Shown piece after piece: positions 17,973 to 27,460 of a stretch of 64,000 bases of DNA. Numbering within the stretch: the first letter of the stretch is position 1; each line of letters starts with the position of its first letter. The notes under the pieces were generated by a model. It saw only the letters and a program-made list of their open reading frames with translations, did no database searches and had not been told where the DNA came from. Origin of the DNA: Betaproteobacteria bacterium. GTDB taxonomy: Bacteria; Pseudomonadota; Gammaproteobacteria; Burkholderiales; SG8-39. The DNA lies in contig JAJDOG010000097.1 in the NCBI GenBank assembly GCA_022340285.1, forward strand, positions 1-64,000, read 5' to 3'. Position numbers and translations under genes: made by a program.

Positions 17973-19718
17973 CTATCGCGTGCCCGCGCCGGTGAGCTCG
18001 CTCTGCCGGCGCCACGCCCCGCGTCGGTGACGAGCGAGATGAAGCGGCGTCCAGGCGTGCGGGACCCGGTGCACGAAGTGATAGCGCGCGACGTGATAGC
18101 TCGGGTCGAAGCCGTAGAAATTGAGTTGCATGTGCTCGAGTTCTTCCGCCCGGTATCGGGCGAGGGGCTTCGCACGCTCGTCGGATATCCGGCGCGTGCG
18201 CTTCTCGTCGAGCAGCGTGCCGACACGATCCACCAGCGCGCGAGCGCGCTCGCGCGTCTCGACGCAAAACTGCGCCACATCCCAGCCGAACGATTCGTCG
18301 ATCAGGCCCAGCGCCGCCGCCCGCGGGGCGCCGATCGGCAGCCGACTCCGCATCAACGTACACGCATTGTCTGCGCCGACCCGCCTCGGTAGCAGGTACG
18401 TCCAGTACTCCGACCCGTAGAGATTGCCCATCCCCTTGTAGTGCGGATTGAGGATGGCGCCGCGCCGCGCCCACACGCGGTCCGCAGCCAGTGCTAGAAA
18501 GACGCCACCGGCCCCGGCATTGCCCTGCATCGCCGCAACAGTGAGATGCGTGGTGCATTCGAGGATCGCCCGGCACAGGTCGTCCATGGCATTGATGTTT
18601 TGCCACGACTCGTCCGCCGGACTACGCGCCGACTCGATGCGGTTCAAGTGGATACCGTTCGACCAGAAGTCGGGGCCGCCCATCAGCACGATGATGCGTG
18701 TCGGACGCTTCGTGGCGGCGACGAACGCCTCGCGCAGTCGCACGCACTGGTCCGTGGACATGGCGCCGTTGTAGAAGTCGAAGTGCAGATAGCCGATCCC
18801 GTCGATCTCCTCGTAGGCGACGTCCTGCCACGTGCCGACGTGCTTCGCGGGCAGCACGCCGGGATCGGACTCGGGAACATCCGTAAGCAGGTCCGCCAGC
18901 GCGAGCGTGGCGGGAAGCTTGAACGGTGCCCATTGCGAGTCCTTCGGCTTCACATGGCCGAACCATACGGCACCGTCTCTGGTCCCACGCAGGATCGCCT
19001 CCTTGCGGCGCGCGATGATGGCGCCAGGCTCGGTGCCGCGCAGCGTCGTCTCCGCGTGGGCGTCGAAGAGGTGCACCTCGCGCCCGCCGATCCGATCGAG
19101 CACGCCTGGGACACCGTCCGATGCATGGATCTTCGCGATGATGGTCGCGGTGTCGTCGCGTGCCCAGTCGATGCGGCGCGTTTCCTGCCGCATGGGCGGG
19201 CGCGCGCGACCGCGCTGGGCGTCGAGCGTGCGATCCTGCGGCGTGGGCGTCAAGCGTCGACTCGCGAATTTCTCCACGGCCTCCAGAACCGCTTCGGTTG
19301 CCGCCTCGGTGACCTCGTTGCGGTAGAGGCTCGATTTGCGCGCCGCACGCATCGGGAATGTGCGCGTCGCCCACACGTCTCCCCCGTCCATCACGGCGTT
19401 GGCCTGCAGGACCGTGACGCCCCATTCGCGCTCCCCATCGAGGATCGCCCAGTCAAGCGACGCCGGTCCCCGGTCGCCCGGGATACCCGGGTGCACGACC
19501 AGGCACACATGCCTGCGCCACAGCGGCTCCGGGATGGCCCGCTTCAGAAACGGGGCGATGATCAGGTCGGGCCGAAACAGTCTCGCCGCCTCGAGGCTCA
19601 CGGAATCCGCGATGTCGAGCTCTACGGACACATCGTGGCCGCGCTCGGTGAGCTCGACGTAGAGCCGCTGAGCGAGACTGTTGAAGCTGTGCGTGAGAAA
19701 GAGGATTCGCATCGGCAT
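17973..19718 (-). CDS. hypX: HypX: CO-ligand synthesis for [NiFe]-hydrogenase
   Basis: 581 residues, two domains. The N-terminal formyltransferase-like half (residues 1-270; motif HPGIPGDRGPASLDWAILDG) takes a formyl group from formyl-tetrahydrofolate. The enoyl-CoA-hydratase-like half (MGGPDFWSNGIHLNRIE, AMQGNAGAGGVFLALAADR) releases CO from a formyl-CoA intermediate. HypX supplies the active-site CO in the presence of oxygen. The start directly abuts the hypE stop (TGA-ATG); a second Met two codons on is also possible. Confidence 0.93.
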   Translation of the reverse strand: MPMRILFLTHSFNSLAQRLYVELTERGHDVSVELDIADSVSLEAARLFRPDLIIAPFLKRAIPEPLWRRHVCLVVHPGIPGDRGPASLDWAILDGEREWGVTVLQANAVMDGGDVWATRTFPMRAARKSSLYRNEVTEAATEAVLEAVEKFASRRLTPTPQDRTLDAQRGRARPPMRQETRRIDWARDDTATIIAKIHASDGVPGVLDRIGGREVHLFDAHAETTLRGTEPGAIIARRKEAILRGTRDGAVWFGHVKPKDSQWAPFKLPATLALADLLTDVPESDPGVLPAKHVGTWQDVAYEEIDGIGYLHFDFYNGAMSTDQCVRLREAFVAATKRPTRIIVLMGGPDFWSNGIHLNRIESARSPADESWQNINAMDDLCRAILECTTHLTVAAMQGNAGAGGVFLALAADRVWARRGAILNPHYKGMGNLYGSEYWTYLLPRRVGADNACTLMRSRLPIGAPRAAALGLIDESFGWDVAQFCVETRERARALVDRVGTLLDEKRTRRISDERAKPLARYRAEELEHMQLNFYGFDPSYHVARYHFVHRVPHAWTPLHLARHRRGAWRRQSELTGAGTR

Positions 19719-20768
19719 TCAGCAGATCCGCGGCAGCTGCTCGCCGACGAGCCAGTCGACGACGCGCTTTCCACCGAAGGTCGTCTCCATCTGCACGAAG
19801 CGGTGTGCATCCTCCTGCACCGTTCCGATGATCGCTGCCTCACGGCCGAGCGGATGCTTGCGCATCGCCTCGACGACTCGCAGCGCATCATCAGGGGCGC
19901 AGATCGCGACCAGCTTTCCCTCGTTCGCCACGTAGAGCGGATCCAGTCCGAGCAGCTCGCACGCACCGGCCACCTCCTGCCGGACGGGTATCGCGGTCTC
20001 CTCGATCAGCATCCCGACACCCGATTGCCCGGCCAGCTCGTTGAGCGTCGTGGCGAGGCCGCCGCGGGTCGGGTCGCGCAGGCAATGAAGATCGGGCGCC
20101 ACGGCGAGCATCGCCTCGACGAGCCCGTGCAGCGCGGCGGTGTCGGACTCGATGGCCGTCGAAAACCCCAGGTTCTCGCGCTGCGACATGATCGCAACGC
20201 CGTGATCCCCGATCGTGCCGGAGACGATGATCCGGTCCGAGGGCTGGCAACGATCTCCCGAAAGGTTGACACCGGGCGGGACGATGCCGACGCCGGTTGT
20301 CGTGATGAACACGCCGTCGCCATTGCCCTGCTCAACCACTTTCGTATCGCCGGCGACGATCGCCACGCCCGCCTGCTGCGCCGCGCGCCCCATCGACTCG
20401 ACGATGCGCCGGAGATCGGCGAGCGGAAGGCCTTCCTCGAGAATGAAGCCCGCCGAAAGATAGAGCGGCCGGGCGCCCATCATCGCGACGTCGTTGATGG
20501 TTCCGTGCACCGCGAGACAACCGATGTTCCCGCCCGGGAAGAAGAGCGGCGAGACGACGTGACTGTCGGTTGCCATCACCATTCGCCCTTCGGGCACCGC
20601 GAAGCAGGCTGCGTCATTGGCGCTCGCCAGCCAAGCGTTGTCGAAGACTTCCTGGAACAGCTCCTCCACCAGCTGGGCCGTCGCGCGGCCGCCCGAGCCG
20701 TGCGTCATGTCGACCCTTCCGCGCTTGAAGTCGATCGGCCTGACGTAGCGCTTTCTCGGGGTCTTCAC
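19719..20768 (-). CDS. hypE: Hydrogenase maturation HypE (carbamoyl dehydratase)
   Basis: 349 residues. HypE receives a carbamoyl group from HypF on its C-terminal Cys, dehydrates it with ATP to a thiocyanate and donates CN to iron. The end PRIC carries that Cys. PurM-like ATP-binding motifs include HGSGGRA, NDAACFAVP and GDTKVV. I chose GTG at 20768 because GAGGAG lies 8 nt upstream; an ATG at 20798 is also in frame and would overlap hypD by 20 nt. Confidence 0.93.
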   Translation of the reverse strand: MKTPRKRYVRPIDFKRGRVDMTHGSGGRATAQLVEELFQEVFDNAWLASANDAACFAVPEGRMVMATDSHVVSPLFFPGGNIGCLAVHGTINDVAMMGARPLYLSAGFILEEGLPLADLRRIVESMGRAAQQAGVAIVAGDTKVVEQGNGDGVFITTTGVGIVPPGVNLSGDRCQPSDRIIVSGTIGDHGVAIMSQRENLGFSTAIESDTAALHGLVEAMLAVAPDLHCLRDPTRGGLATTLNELAGQSGVGMLIEETAIPVRQEVAGACELLGLDPLYVANEGKLVAICAPDDALRVVEAMRKHPLGREAAIIGTVQEDAHRFVQMETTFGGKRVVDWLVGEQLPRIC

Positions 20769-20778
20769 GCTCTTCTCC

Positions 20779-21912
20779 TCACGCTGCCACGGAATCACGG
20801 AAGCGCCCGTACGTGTAGTGCGCGGCGCAGGCGCCTTCGCTCGACACCATGCACGACCCCATCGGATTCTCGGGCGAGCACACTGTCGCGAAGAGCTTGC
20901 AGTCCTGGGGTCGTTTCACACCGCGCAGGATCGCGCCGCACTCGCAGGCTTTGTTGTCCGGCACCGAGCGGTAGCCGATATCGAAGCGCGCCTCTGCGTC
21001 GAACTGCCGGTAGCGATCCTTGATCCGGAGCGCGCTGTAGGGCACCTCACCGAGCCCCCGCCACTCGAAGGTCCTGCGCAGCTCGAAGACCTCGGCGACC
21101 AGCCGCTTGGCCTTCGCGTTGCCGGCGCGCGTCACGGCGCGGGTAAATTCGTTCTCGACCTCCGCGCGTCCCTCGTTGAGCTGGCGCACGATCATGCGGA
21201 TCGCCTGGAGCACGTCGAGCGGCTCGAAGCCGGCGATCACGACCGGCTTCTCGTACTCCTCGGCGAAGAATTCGTACGGCTGGCTGCCGATGATCGTCGA
21301 CACGTGCGCCGGGCCGATGAAGGCGTCGAGCGGCACCGTGCCCAGGCTGCGCACTTCCGGCGACTCGAGAATGTGATTGATCGCGGACGGCGTGAGCACG
21401 TGGTTGCAGAAGACCGAAAAGTTCGCCGCGCCGGAGCGCACCGCGTCCAGAATGGCGACGGCGGTCGGCGGCGTCGTCGTCTCGAATCCGATGGCGAAGA
21501 AGACCACCTCGCGGTCCGGATGCTCCGCGGCGATCCTCAGACAGTCGCTCGCGGCGTAGATCATCCGGATATCGGCGCCGCGCGCCTTCGCCTTCATGAG
21601 CGAAAGCTGGTCCGATGCGGGCACGCGCATCGTGTCGCCGTAGGTGCACAGAATCGCGCCGCGCTCGAGAGCGAGGTCGATCGCCGCGTCGATGCGCCCG
21701 ATCGGCAGGACGCAGACCGGGCAACCCGGGCCGTGTATCAGTCGGACGTTCTGGGGCAGCAGGTCCGCGATGCCGTAGCGCGAGATGGCGTGGGTATGCC
21801 CGCCGCAGAACTCCATGATGTGATAGGTGCGACGCGGGTCGACTTCGCGCGCAATCGCTTGCGCGAGCGTGCGCGCCGTCGCTCCGTCGCGAAACTCGTC
21901 GATGTATTTCAT
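20779..21912 (-). CDS. hypD: Hydrogenase maturation HypD (Fe(CN)2CO scaffold)
   Basis: 377 residues. The iron-sulfur scaffold on which Fe(CN)2CO is built with HypC. Key motifs: MEFCGGHTHAI, HGPGCPVCVLP, FCNHVLTP, and the C-terminal Cys set (CECGAILRGV, QDCKLFATVCSPENPMGSC) for the [4Fe-4S] cluster. Start at 21912 overlaps the hypC stop (ATGA). Full length, no missing motif. Confidence 0.95.
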   Translation of the reverse strand: MKYIDEFRDGATARTLAQAIAREVDPRRTYHIMEFCGGHTHAISRYGIADLLPQNVRLIHGPGCPVCVLPIGRIDAAIDLALERGAILCTYGDTMRVPASDQLSLMKAKARGADIRMIYAASDCLRIAAEHPDREVVFFAIGFETTTPPTAVAILDAVRSGAANFSVFCNHVLTPSAINHILESPEVRSLGTVPLDAFIGPAHVSTIIGSQPYEFFAEEYEKPVVIAGFEPLDVLQAIRMIVRQLNEGRAEVENEFTRAVTRAGNAKAKRLVAEVFELRRTFEWRGLGEVPYSALRIKDRYRQFDAEARFDIGYRSVPDNKACECGAILRGVKRPQDCKLFATVCSPENPMGSCMVSSEGACAAHYTYGRFRDSVAA

Positions 21913-22130
21913 GTGACGAGCCCCGCCTCGGCGAATAGGGCGAGGGTCCGATCGGCTTCTTCCGGATCCAGGCGCTGGATGGCATAGCCGACGTGCAGCA
22001 CCACGAAATCCCCCACGCCGATACCGTCCACCAGGGCAAGCGAGCAGTCCCTGCGCACGCCGCCGACATCCACCCGCGCCATGTCGCCTGGAAGCAGCTC
22101 GACCACTCGCGCCGGAATCGCGAGGCACAT
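21909..22130 (-). CDS. hypC: Hydrogenase maturation chaperone HypC
   Basis: 73 residues. MCLAIPARVVEL gives the essential Cys2 after Met removal; the rest is the small OB-like fold (DVGGVRRDCSLALV, VGDFVVLHVGYAI). HypC carries iron between HypD and the large-subunit precursor. It starts 2 nt after the hypF stop. A second paralogue, HupF, lies at the head of the island. Confidence 0.94.
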   Translation of the reverse strand: MCLAIPARVVELLPGDMARVDVGGVRRDCSLALVDGIGVGDFVVLHVGYAIQRLDPEEADRTLALFAEAGLVT

Positions 22131-22132
22131 GG

Positions 22133-24445
22133 CTAGCGGGCCTCGCTGCTCTGCATGGCGACCCATGCCTGCCCGAGCGCGAGGCCGCCGTCGTTGGGTG
22201 GCGCCTGCCGCGCCTCGAGCGTCTCGAGCCCGAGCTCGTGCAATCGCGCCCGGAGACTTCGGGTCAGGATATCGTTGACGAAGCAGCCCCCGCCCAGCGC
22301 AACGGTGCGCACCCCACAGGAATCGGCTGCGGAAGACGCCCATTGGGCGAGGGCTTCTGCCAGCGTGGCGTGAAACACCGCGGCGGCCTGACCGGATTCG
22401 CGCGCGTCCGCCACCGCCGCCATGAGCGGCAGCAGGTCGAGCACGCCTCCCCGGATTGCGAATCCACCTGCGAGCGGCGCCACGCTTCCGTGCCGGGCGG
22501 CAAGCCCTTCGAGCAGCATGGCTGCCTGCCCCTCGAACGACGCGACCTCGCGCACGCCGAGCAGCCCGGCGGCGGCGTCGAACCAGCGACCTGCGCTCGT
22601 CGTCCGCGGGCAGCTCACGCCGCGTTCCAGCAGCGCGCGGATGCCGTTCGCGTTCCGTCGCGGAAACCGCACGGCGATCTCCTCACCCCTGCCGAGCGCG
22701 TGCAGCGCGGACGCGGCCATGCGCCAGGGCTCGCGCGCCGCGCGGTCGCCTCCCGGCGCCGCAAGCGCGGCGAGATGCCCGATGCGCGTCCAGTCCGCGC
22801 CATCGACGCGCAGCAGTTCGCCGCCCCACATGCCACCGTCACTCCCCAGGCCGATACCGTCCAGCGCAATGCCGAGCACGGGCTCCACCACGCCGTGCTC
22901 CGCGGCCACCGCCGCGATGTGGGCATGATGGTGCTGCACGCCAACGAGTGGCAGGCCGCGTGTCTGCGCAAAGTCCGCGCCCAGCCGCGTGCTGAAGAAA
23001 TCCGGGTGCAAGTCGTGCGCCACAACTTCGGGTTCGACCTCGAGCAACCCACACAGTCGCTCGACCGTCTCTTCGAGCGCACGGCACGTGGCGGCGTTGT
23101 CGAGATCGCCCACGTGCTGGGAGAGGTAAGCCTCGTCGCCGCGCGTCAAGCACACCGCGTTCTTGAGGTAGCCGCCCAGCGCGAGAACGCTGGGTCCGCG
23201 AGCCGGCAGTTCGATCCGCCGCGGCGTGTAGCCGCGCGCGCGACGGATGAACGTCCCGGCCCGCACCACCGAGTCGTCGCACCGCGTCACGATCTCGCGG
23301 TCGTGCAGCAGGTAGGCATCGGCGATCCCCGCGAGCCGGGCACACGCTTCGGGGTCGTCGCGCGCGATGGGTTCACCACCCGGGTTGGCGCTCGTCATGA
23401 CCAGCACGAGCGGATGGTTTTCCGCCAGCCAAGCCGTCCCAGTCGGTCTGCCAGCCCCTTCGTGGAAGAGGAGGAAGTGCAGCGGTGCGTACGGGAGCAT
23501 TGCGCCGAGCGAGGCGATGCCCGGCGCCACGCCGGCCAGCTGCGCGTCGCACTCCGGCGCCTTGCGGAGCAGCACTACGGGCCGTTCCGGACTCTCGAGA
23601 AGCGCGCGCTCGCGCGCGGACACATCGGCGATGTCCGCCAATGACGCCACGCTGGCCGCCATCACGGCGAAAGGCTTCTCTTCGCGCTGCTTGCGCGCCC
23701 GCAGTCGCGCAACGCTCGCGGCGTTGCGTGCGTCGCATGCGAGGTGGAAGCCGCCGATCCCCTTGACAGCGAGAATCTCTCCCTCCCGAAGCCTGGCGAG
23801 CGCGCCGGCCACTGGGTCCGCCACGTCCGTCGGTCGACCGGCCGCATCGGTCAGGACAAGTCGCGGGCCGCATGCCGAACAAGCATTCGGCTGTGCGTGG
23901 AACCGGCGATTCGCGGGTTCTTCGTATTCGCCGCGACATTTGGGGCACTGCGAAAATCCCGCCATCGTCGTCTGCGGGCGGTCATAGGGCAATGCGCGCG
24001 TAATGGTGTACCGCGGTCCGCAGTGCGTGCAGTTGATGAACGCGTACCGGTAGCGGCGATCGCCCGGATCGAACAGCTCGGCGAGGCAGGCGTCGCAGAC
24101 CGCGACATCCGGGACGACCGTGGTACGGACCGGTCCGCCCTGGCTGGCGCGGATCGCGAAAGTGCCCGCACGCGCGTCGGGCGCGACGCTTGTCGACTCG
24201 ATCGCGCTGATCCGAGCCAGCGGCGGCGCCTCGCGCTCCAGGCGCGCGAGCAGCGCCTCGACGTCGTAGCCCTCGCCCTGAATATCGATCTCGACACCTT
24301 CGGCGTCGTTGCGTACCCAGCCGGCGAGCGCGAGCTCCTGCGCCAGGCGATAGACGAACGGGCGGAATCCCACGCCCTGAACCGCGCCACGCACGCGGAT
24401 CCGGCGCCGCACCGGACGGGTTGCAGCAAGTGTCGCCCCGGTCAT
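22133..24445 (-). CDS. hypF: Carbamoyltransferase HypF
   Basis: 770 residues. Domains in order: acylphosphatase (GAVQGVGFRPFVYRLA), two zinc fingers (CDACLAEL...CTHCG and CPKCRGEY...CSACG, residues about 110-185), a YrdC-like ATP domain and a Kae1-like C-terminal half (HHHAHIAAVAAEHG; LGGGCFVNDIL). It uses carbamoyl phosphate and ATP to load HypE. GGAAGG precedes the ATG; 30 nt after hypB. Confidence 0.95.
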   Translation of the reverse strand: MTGATLAATRPVRRRIRVRGAVQGVGFRPFVYRLAQELALAGWVRNDAEGVEIDIQGEGYDVEALLARLEREAPPLARISAIESTSVAPDARAGTFAIRASQGGPVRTTVVPDVAVCDACLAELFDPGDRRYRYAFINCTHCGPRYTITRALPYDRPQTTMAGFSQCPKCRGEYEEPANRRFHAQPNACSACGPRLVLTDAAGRPTDVADPVAGALARLREGEILAVKGIGGFHLACDARNAASVARLRARKQREEKPFAVMAASVASLADIADVSARERALLESPERPVVLLRKAPECDAQLAGVAPGIASLGAMLPYAPLHFLLFHEGAGRPTGTAWLAENHPLVLVMTSANPGGEPIARDDPEACARLAGIADAYLLHDREIVTRCDDSVVRAGTFIRRARGYTPRRIELPARGPSVLALGGYLKNAVCLTRGDEAYLSQHVGDLDNAATCRALEETVERLCGLLEVEPEVVAHDLHPDFFSTRLGADFAQTRGLPLVGVQHHHAHIAAVAAEHGVVEPVLGIALDGIGLGSDGGMWGGELLRVDGADWTRIGHLAALAAPGGDRAAREPWRMAASALHALGRGEEIAVRFPRRNANGIRALLERGVSCPRTTSAGRWFDAAAGLLGVREVASFEGQAAMLLEGLAARHGSVAPLAGGFAIRGGVLDLLPLMAAVADARESGQAAAVFHATLAEALAQWASSAADSCGVRTVALGGGCFVNDILTRSLRARLHELGLETLEARQAPPNDGGLALGQAWVAMQSSEAR

Positions 24446-24475
24446 TTCCGTCTTCGCCTTCCTGAACAGATCGCC

Positions 24476-25426
24476 TCAGCCCTGAGTTGGCGCGAACTCG
24501 GCCTCGAGCTCCACGACGCGCCGTTGCAGGCGGTCGATCGCCCGCTCGCGCGCTACGCGTGCCGCATGTGCCCCTCGCGCCAGCCACTCGAGCCAGGGAT
24601 CCAGCCCAACACCCGACATGCTCGAGAGCTGCAGCACACCGATTGCCGGGTTCACGCGCCGCGCATGGGCGATGCACTTCTCGACATCGAATGCCACGTA
24701 CGGCAGGAGGTCGGTCTTGTGCAAGATCATGAGATTTGCGGCGCGGAACATGTTCGGATACTTGAGCGGTTTGTCCTCCCCTTCCGTCACGGAGAGGATG
24801 ACCACCTTGTGCGCCTCGCCCAGGTCGAAATCGGCCGGGCACACCAGGTTGCCCACGTTCTCGATCAGGAGCAGCGTGCCGTCCGCCGGCGCGAGGCGCG
24901 CAATGGCGCGACTGACCATCAGGGCGTCGAGATGGCAGCCCTTGCCGGTGTTGACCTGGATCGCGGGCGCGCCGGTCGCGCGAATCCGCTCCGCATCGAC
25001 GCTGGTCTGCTGGTCGCCCTCGATGACGGCCACCGGAAGTCTTCCCGCCAGCGCCTCAATGGTCCTGACGAGCAGCGTGGTCTTTCCGGCGCCCGGACTC
25101 GAAACGAGGTTCACCGCGAAGATCGCGCGCTCGGCGAACCGGCGGCGATTCTCGGCGGCGTACGCGTCGTTCTTCCCGAGAATGTCCTGTTCGATTCGCA
25201 CCATCCGGGCTTGCGACATTCCCGGTGCGTGCGCACCGGCTGCGCCCATGCCGAAGTGCAGCAGGCCTGCCTCCTCGGCACTCGCGGTGATCTCGGCGCC
25301 GATTCGCACCTGGCCGTGCGAATGACCGTGCGCGTGGCTGTGCACCGTGCCGTCCGCATGGGCGTGCTCGTGCGCATCGCCTTCGATCAACGTCCCGCTC
25401 TCTCCGCAGCCGCAAGTCGTGCACAT
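24476..25426 (-). CDS. hypB: Nickel-inserting GTPase HypB with His-rich N-terminus
   Basis: 316 residues. The N-terminal [10 protein letters not shown] contains the high-affinity nickel CxxCGC motif. Residues about 18-40 hold roughly nine His ([20 protein letters not shown]), a nickel store. The GTPase part has the P-loop [15 protein letters not shown], and metal-site residues in [10 protein letters not shown]. It delivers nickel with HypA. Start supported by AAGGAGA 7 nt upstream. Confidence 0.95.
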   Translation of the reverse strand: MCTTCGCGESGTLIEGDAHEHAHADGTVHSHAHGHSHGQVRIGAEITASAEEAGLLHFGMGAAGAHAPGMSQARMVRIEQDILGKNDAYAAENRRRFAERAIFAVNLVSSPGAGKTTLLVRTIEALAGRLPVAVIEGDQQTSVDAERIRATGAPAIQVNTGKGCHLDALMVSRAIARLAPADGTLLLIENVGNLVCPADFDLGEAHKVVILSVTEGEDKPLKYPNMFRAANLMILHKTDLLPYVAFDVEKCIAHARRVNPAIGVLQLSSMSGVGLDPWLEWLARGAHAARVARERAIDRLQRRVVELEAEFAPTQG

Positions 25427-25473
25427 AAACGTCTCCTTCCCGGTTCGTCCCGCAGGGGGACGAGACCTCTCGC

Positions 25474-25815
25474 TCATTCCACTTCCAGTTCCTTGACCCT
25501 CATCTCGGTCCCGCCGGTGACGGTCACCTCGCACCCCCCACATCTCGGACAGACATCGAGCATGGCAGCGAGCGGCACCTGCACTGCGCAGCGCATGCAC
25601 CAGCCCGTCCCCGGCACCTCTTCGATGTCCAGCATCGCCGAATCCGCCACGCCGCCTCGCGTCACCGCATCGAAGCAGAACCGGATCGCGTCGAGTTCGA
25701 CGTTCGACAGGCGCCCGATCTCCAGCCGCACGGTCCGCACGCGCTTCACGCACTCGCGGCGCGCGTAGTCCTCCACAATGCCCACCACGCTCTCTGCGAG
25801 CGCCATCTCATGCAT
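25474..25815 (-). CDS. hypA: Hydrogenase nickel chaperone HypA
   Basis: 113 residues. [10 protein letters not shown] gives the nickel ligand His2. The zinc site has two Cys pairs, CMRC and CPRC (about residues 73-93). HypA passes nickel to the large-subunit precursor together with HypB. The start overlaps the end of the HupK-like gene by 8 nt. Confidence 0.94.
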   Translation of the reverse strand: MHEMALAESVVGIVEDYARRECVKRVRTVRLEIGRLSNVELDAIRFCFDAVTRGGVADSAMLDIEEVPGTGWCMRCAVQVPLAAMLDVCPRCGGCEVTVTGGTEMRVKELEVE

Positions 25816-26950
25816 GACCGACCTCGACGCCGTAGGTGACGCAGGGATCGAGCGACTGGACGAGCAAATCGACGCGGCGGTCGAGCGTCCCTCGATCCGT
25901 CGCGCGCAGCGCCTCGAGCTCGACGGCGAGCGCGCCTCTGGGATGGAAATTCCATTCGGTCGGCGCCACGATCTGATAGCGTGCGATCCGCTCTCCTTCC
26001 ACCGTCGCACGGTGGATGAGCACGCCGCGCGCCGTCTCGACCCAGGCGATCGCGTCGCCAGGGCGGATGGCGGTCGACCCGACACGCGCGCTGCGCTCCT
26101 CTCGCAGCAGTGCGGCAAGCTCGACCAGGCGTGCAGCGAGTCGCGGCAAGACTGGACTTGACAGGCTGCGCGTCAGCTCGGCAACGAGCGGATGGGACTG
26201 TTGGCGCGCCCGTGCGCCGGTTTCGCGCGGACTGCCATCCCAATCCGGCGCAGCACAAAACTCGCCATCGACGTCGAGTCGGCGCGCGAGCTCGCCCGCC
26301 GCCACTTCGGGCGTCACGGGCGGCAGCAGCGGTACGCCCGGCCGGTCCATCTCCGCGGAAACGTCGCGAAACCGCGCGATGATCTTCGCTACGGACGACT
26401 TCGTCGTTGCGAGCCAGGCGTTGAAATGTGTGGCGTCATCCAGCGCTGCGGGGAGCCCCTCCATCATGTCCTCGGCAAGGAGTCCCCTCAGCTTGGCGCG
26501 CACGTCACCCCACCTGGATCCCCGGCGCACGGTCCCATCCGGCGCATAGCCCATCGCCCACTGGGCCGATTCGAGCGCCTCGCTGAGCTGCCCGCGCGCT
26601 GCCGCTAGCAGTCCGGTGTTTCCGGCATCGCCGACCGCCCGTGGCCAATCCAGCAGGATGCGCCAGAGGTATTCGTGAGCTATTTCGGCATCGACGAGAT
26701 CCGCCCTGGCACATCGCACGATCTCTTCGGATTCGATTTCGGTTGCGCGTTCGCAAGCGAGCGCCGCCGCGACCCCCTGAGACCGTCCGCAGATCGTGAA
26801 CAATCTCGGCACCATGGCGACCGCGTCGGCGGCCCGCTTGCCGACGAGCACCTGCGCCACGTGACGGGGTCGCGTAGAAACCACTCGAGCGTTGCGTACC
26901 TGACGTCCGTCCCAATCCATCGAAATCGAAAGTGTCCCTTCCGTACTCAC
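25808..26950 (-). CDS. hupK: HupK-like hydrogenase chaperone (degenerate large-subunit homologue)
   Basis: About 380 residues, related to the catalytic subunit but unable to hold the metal centre. The region matching RICGVC reads TICGRS, and the C-terminal match to DPCIAC reads DPCVTY, so each Cys pair keeps one Cys. HupK proteins in rhizobia and Ralstonia act as scaffolds for Fe(CN)2CO assembly under oxygen. The start is uncertain: GTG at 26950 is the first useful start after hupF, without a clear ribosome site; ATG at 26920 is the alternative. The frame is open into hupF. Confidence 0.8.
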   Translation of the reverse strand: MSTEGTLSISMDWDGRQVRNARVVSTRPRHVAQVLVGKRAADAVAMVPRLFTICGRSQGVAAALACERATEIESEEIVRCARADLVDAEIAHEYLWRILLDWPRAVGDAGNTGLLAAARGQLSEALESAQWAMGYAPDGTVRRGSRWGDVRAKLRGLLAEDMMEGLPAALDDATHFNAWLATTKSSVAKIIARFRDVSAEMDRPGVPLLPPVTPEVAAGELARRLDVDGEFCAAPDWDGSPRETGARARQQSHPLVAELTRSLSSPVLPRLAARLVELAALLREERSARVGSTAIRPGDAIAWVETARGVLIHRATVEGERIARYQIVAPTEWNFHPRGALAVELEALRATDRGTLDRRVDLLVQSLDPCVTYGVEVGHA

Positions 26951-26993
26951 GATTGCGGCGCCACGCGTTACCGAAGTCCCGTGCCCTTCGGCG

Positions 26994-27314
26994 TCATCTT
27001 TCGCTGTCGCCGTCGCCCGATTGGAGATTCCCGGGAATCTCCGGCGCGCGCCGGACGAGATCCGGAAAGTAGGCGTCGAGATCGGCAGTCTCCCCACGTA
27101 GCGCTGCTTCCAGACCGTCGAGTGCGAGGTTGAGCGCATGCGCTTCGTCGGCGGACAATACCTGTCGCGCCACGTCCCGGAACGCTACCAGCCATGCTCC
27201 CTGGGGCTGCACACCGATCAGCGTCAGGTCGATCCAGCGCCGCTCGCCACGACCCTCGCACCACGCTCCGAGCTCCCCTCCGGAGACGACGCGCATCGGA
27301 ATGGCGAGACACAT
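26994..27314 (-). CDS. hupF: HupF, HypC-family chaperone paralogue
   Basis: 106 residues. It begins MCLAIPMRVVSG with the invariant Cys2. After the HypC fold it has about 30 extra residues (RGETADLDAYFPDLVRRAP), as in HupF. HupF is known from uptake-hydrogenase clusters as a HypC-like chaperone that helps the large subunit when oxygen is present. Head gene of the maturation operon, 65 nt downstream of an FNR box. The frame is open to a TTG at 27392, but Cys2 fixes the start. Confidence 0.88.
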   Translation of the reverse strand: MCLAIPMRVVSGGELGAWCEGRGERRWIDLTLIGVQPQGAWLVAFRDVARQVLSADEAHALNLALDGLEAALRGETADLDAYFPDLVRRAPEIPGNLQSGDGDSER

Positions 27315-27344
27315 GATCGATCTTTCGTCCCTGACGAAGCTGAT

Positions 27345-27392
27345 CTTTCGAAGTTTGAAAGGGAAGCCGCCCTCCGGATTGATGCAGATCAA
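27345..27392 (-). promoter_or_regulatory. FNR-type box and promoter for the hupF-hypX-hupN maturation operon
   Basis: TTGATCTGCATCAA at 27392-27379 (minus strand) is a perfect FNR/Anr consensus (TTGAT-N4-ATCAA), centre 27385.5. A weak -10, CAAACT (27357-27352), would put the start near 27345 and the box at -40.5. The same box lies just upstream of an oppositely directed promoter, so it may act on both genes. Confidence 0.6.
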
Positions 27393-27407
27393 GTGCGGGT
27401 TGCGGCC

Positions 27408-27416
27408 TGATAGAAT
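27408..27416 (+). promoter_or_regulatory. Candidate extended -10 promoter for the spermidine-synthase-like gene
   Basis: TGATAGAAT: extended -10 TGn followed by TAGAAT (5 of 6 to consensus). Start would be near 27423, 38 nt before the ATG. The FNR box is centred at about -37.5 relative to it. Confidence 0.4.
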
Positions 27417-27460
27417 CCGCGCCGCCTTCCGCCACCGGCGCGTCGCCTCGCATTCTCCGG

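Noticed and set aside
18546-21023. 825-codon open frame on the plus strand
   Set aside because: Antisense to hypX and hypE; Arg/His-rich composition without domains, an effect of GC-rich codon use in the real genes.
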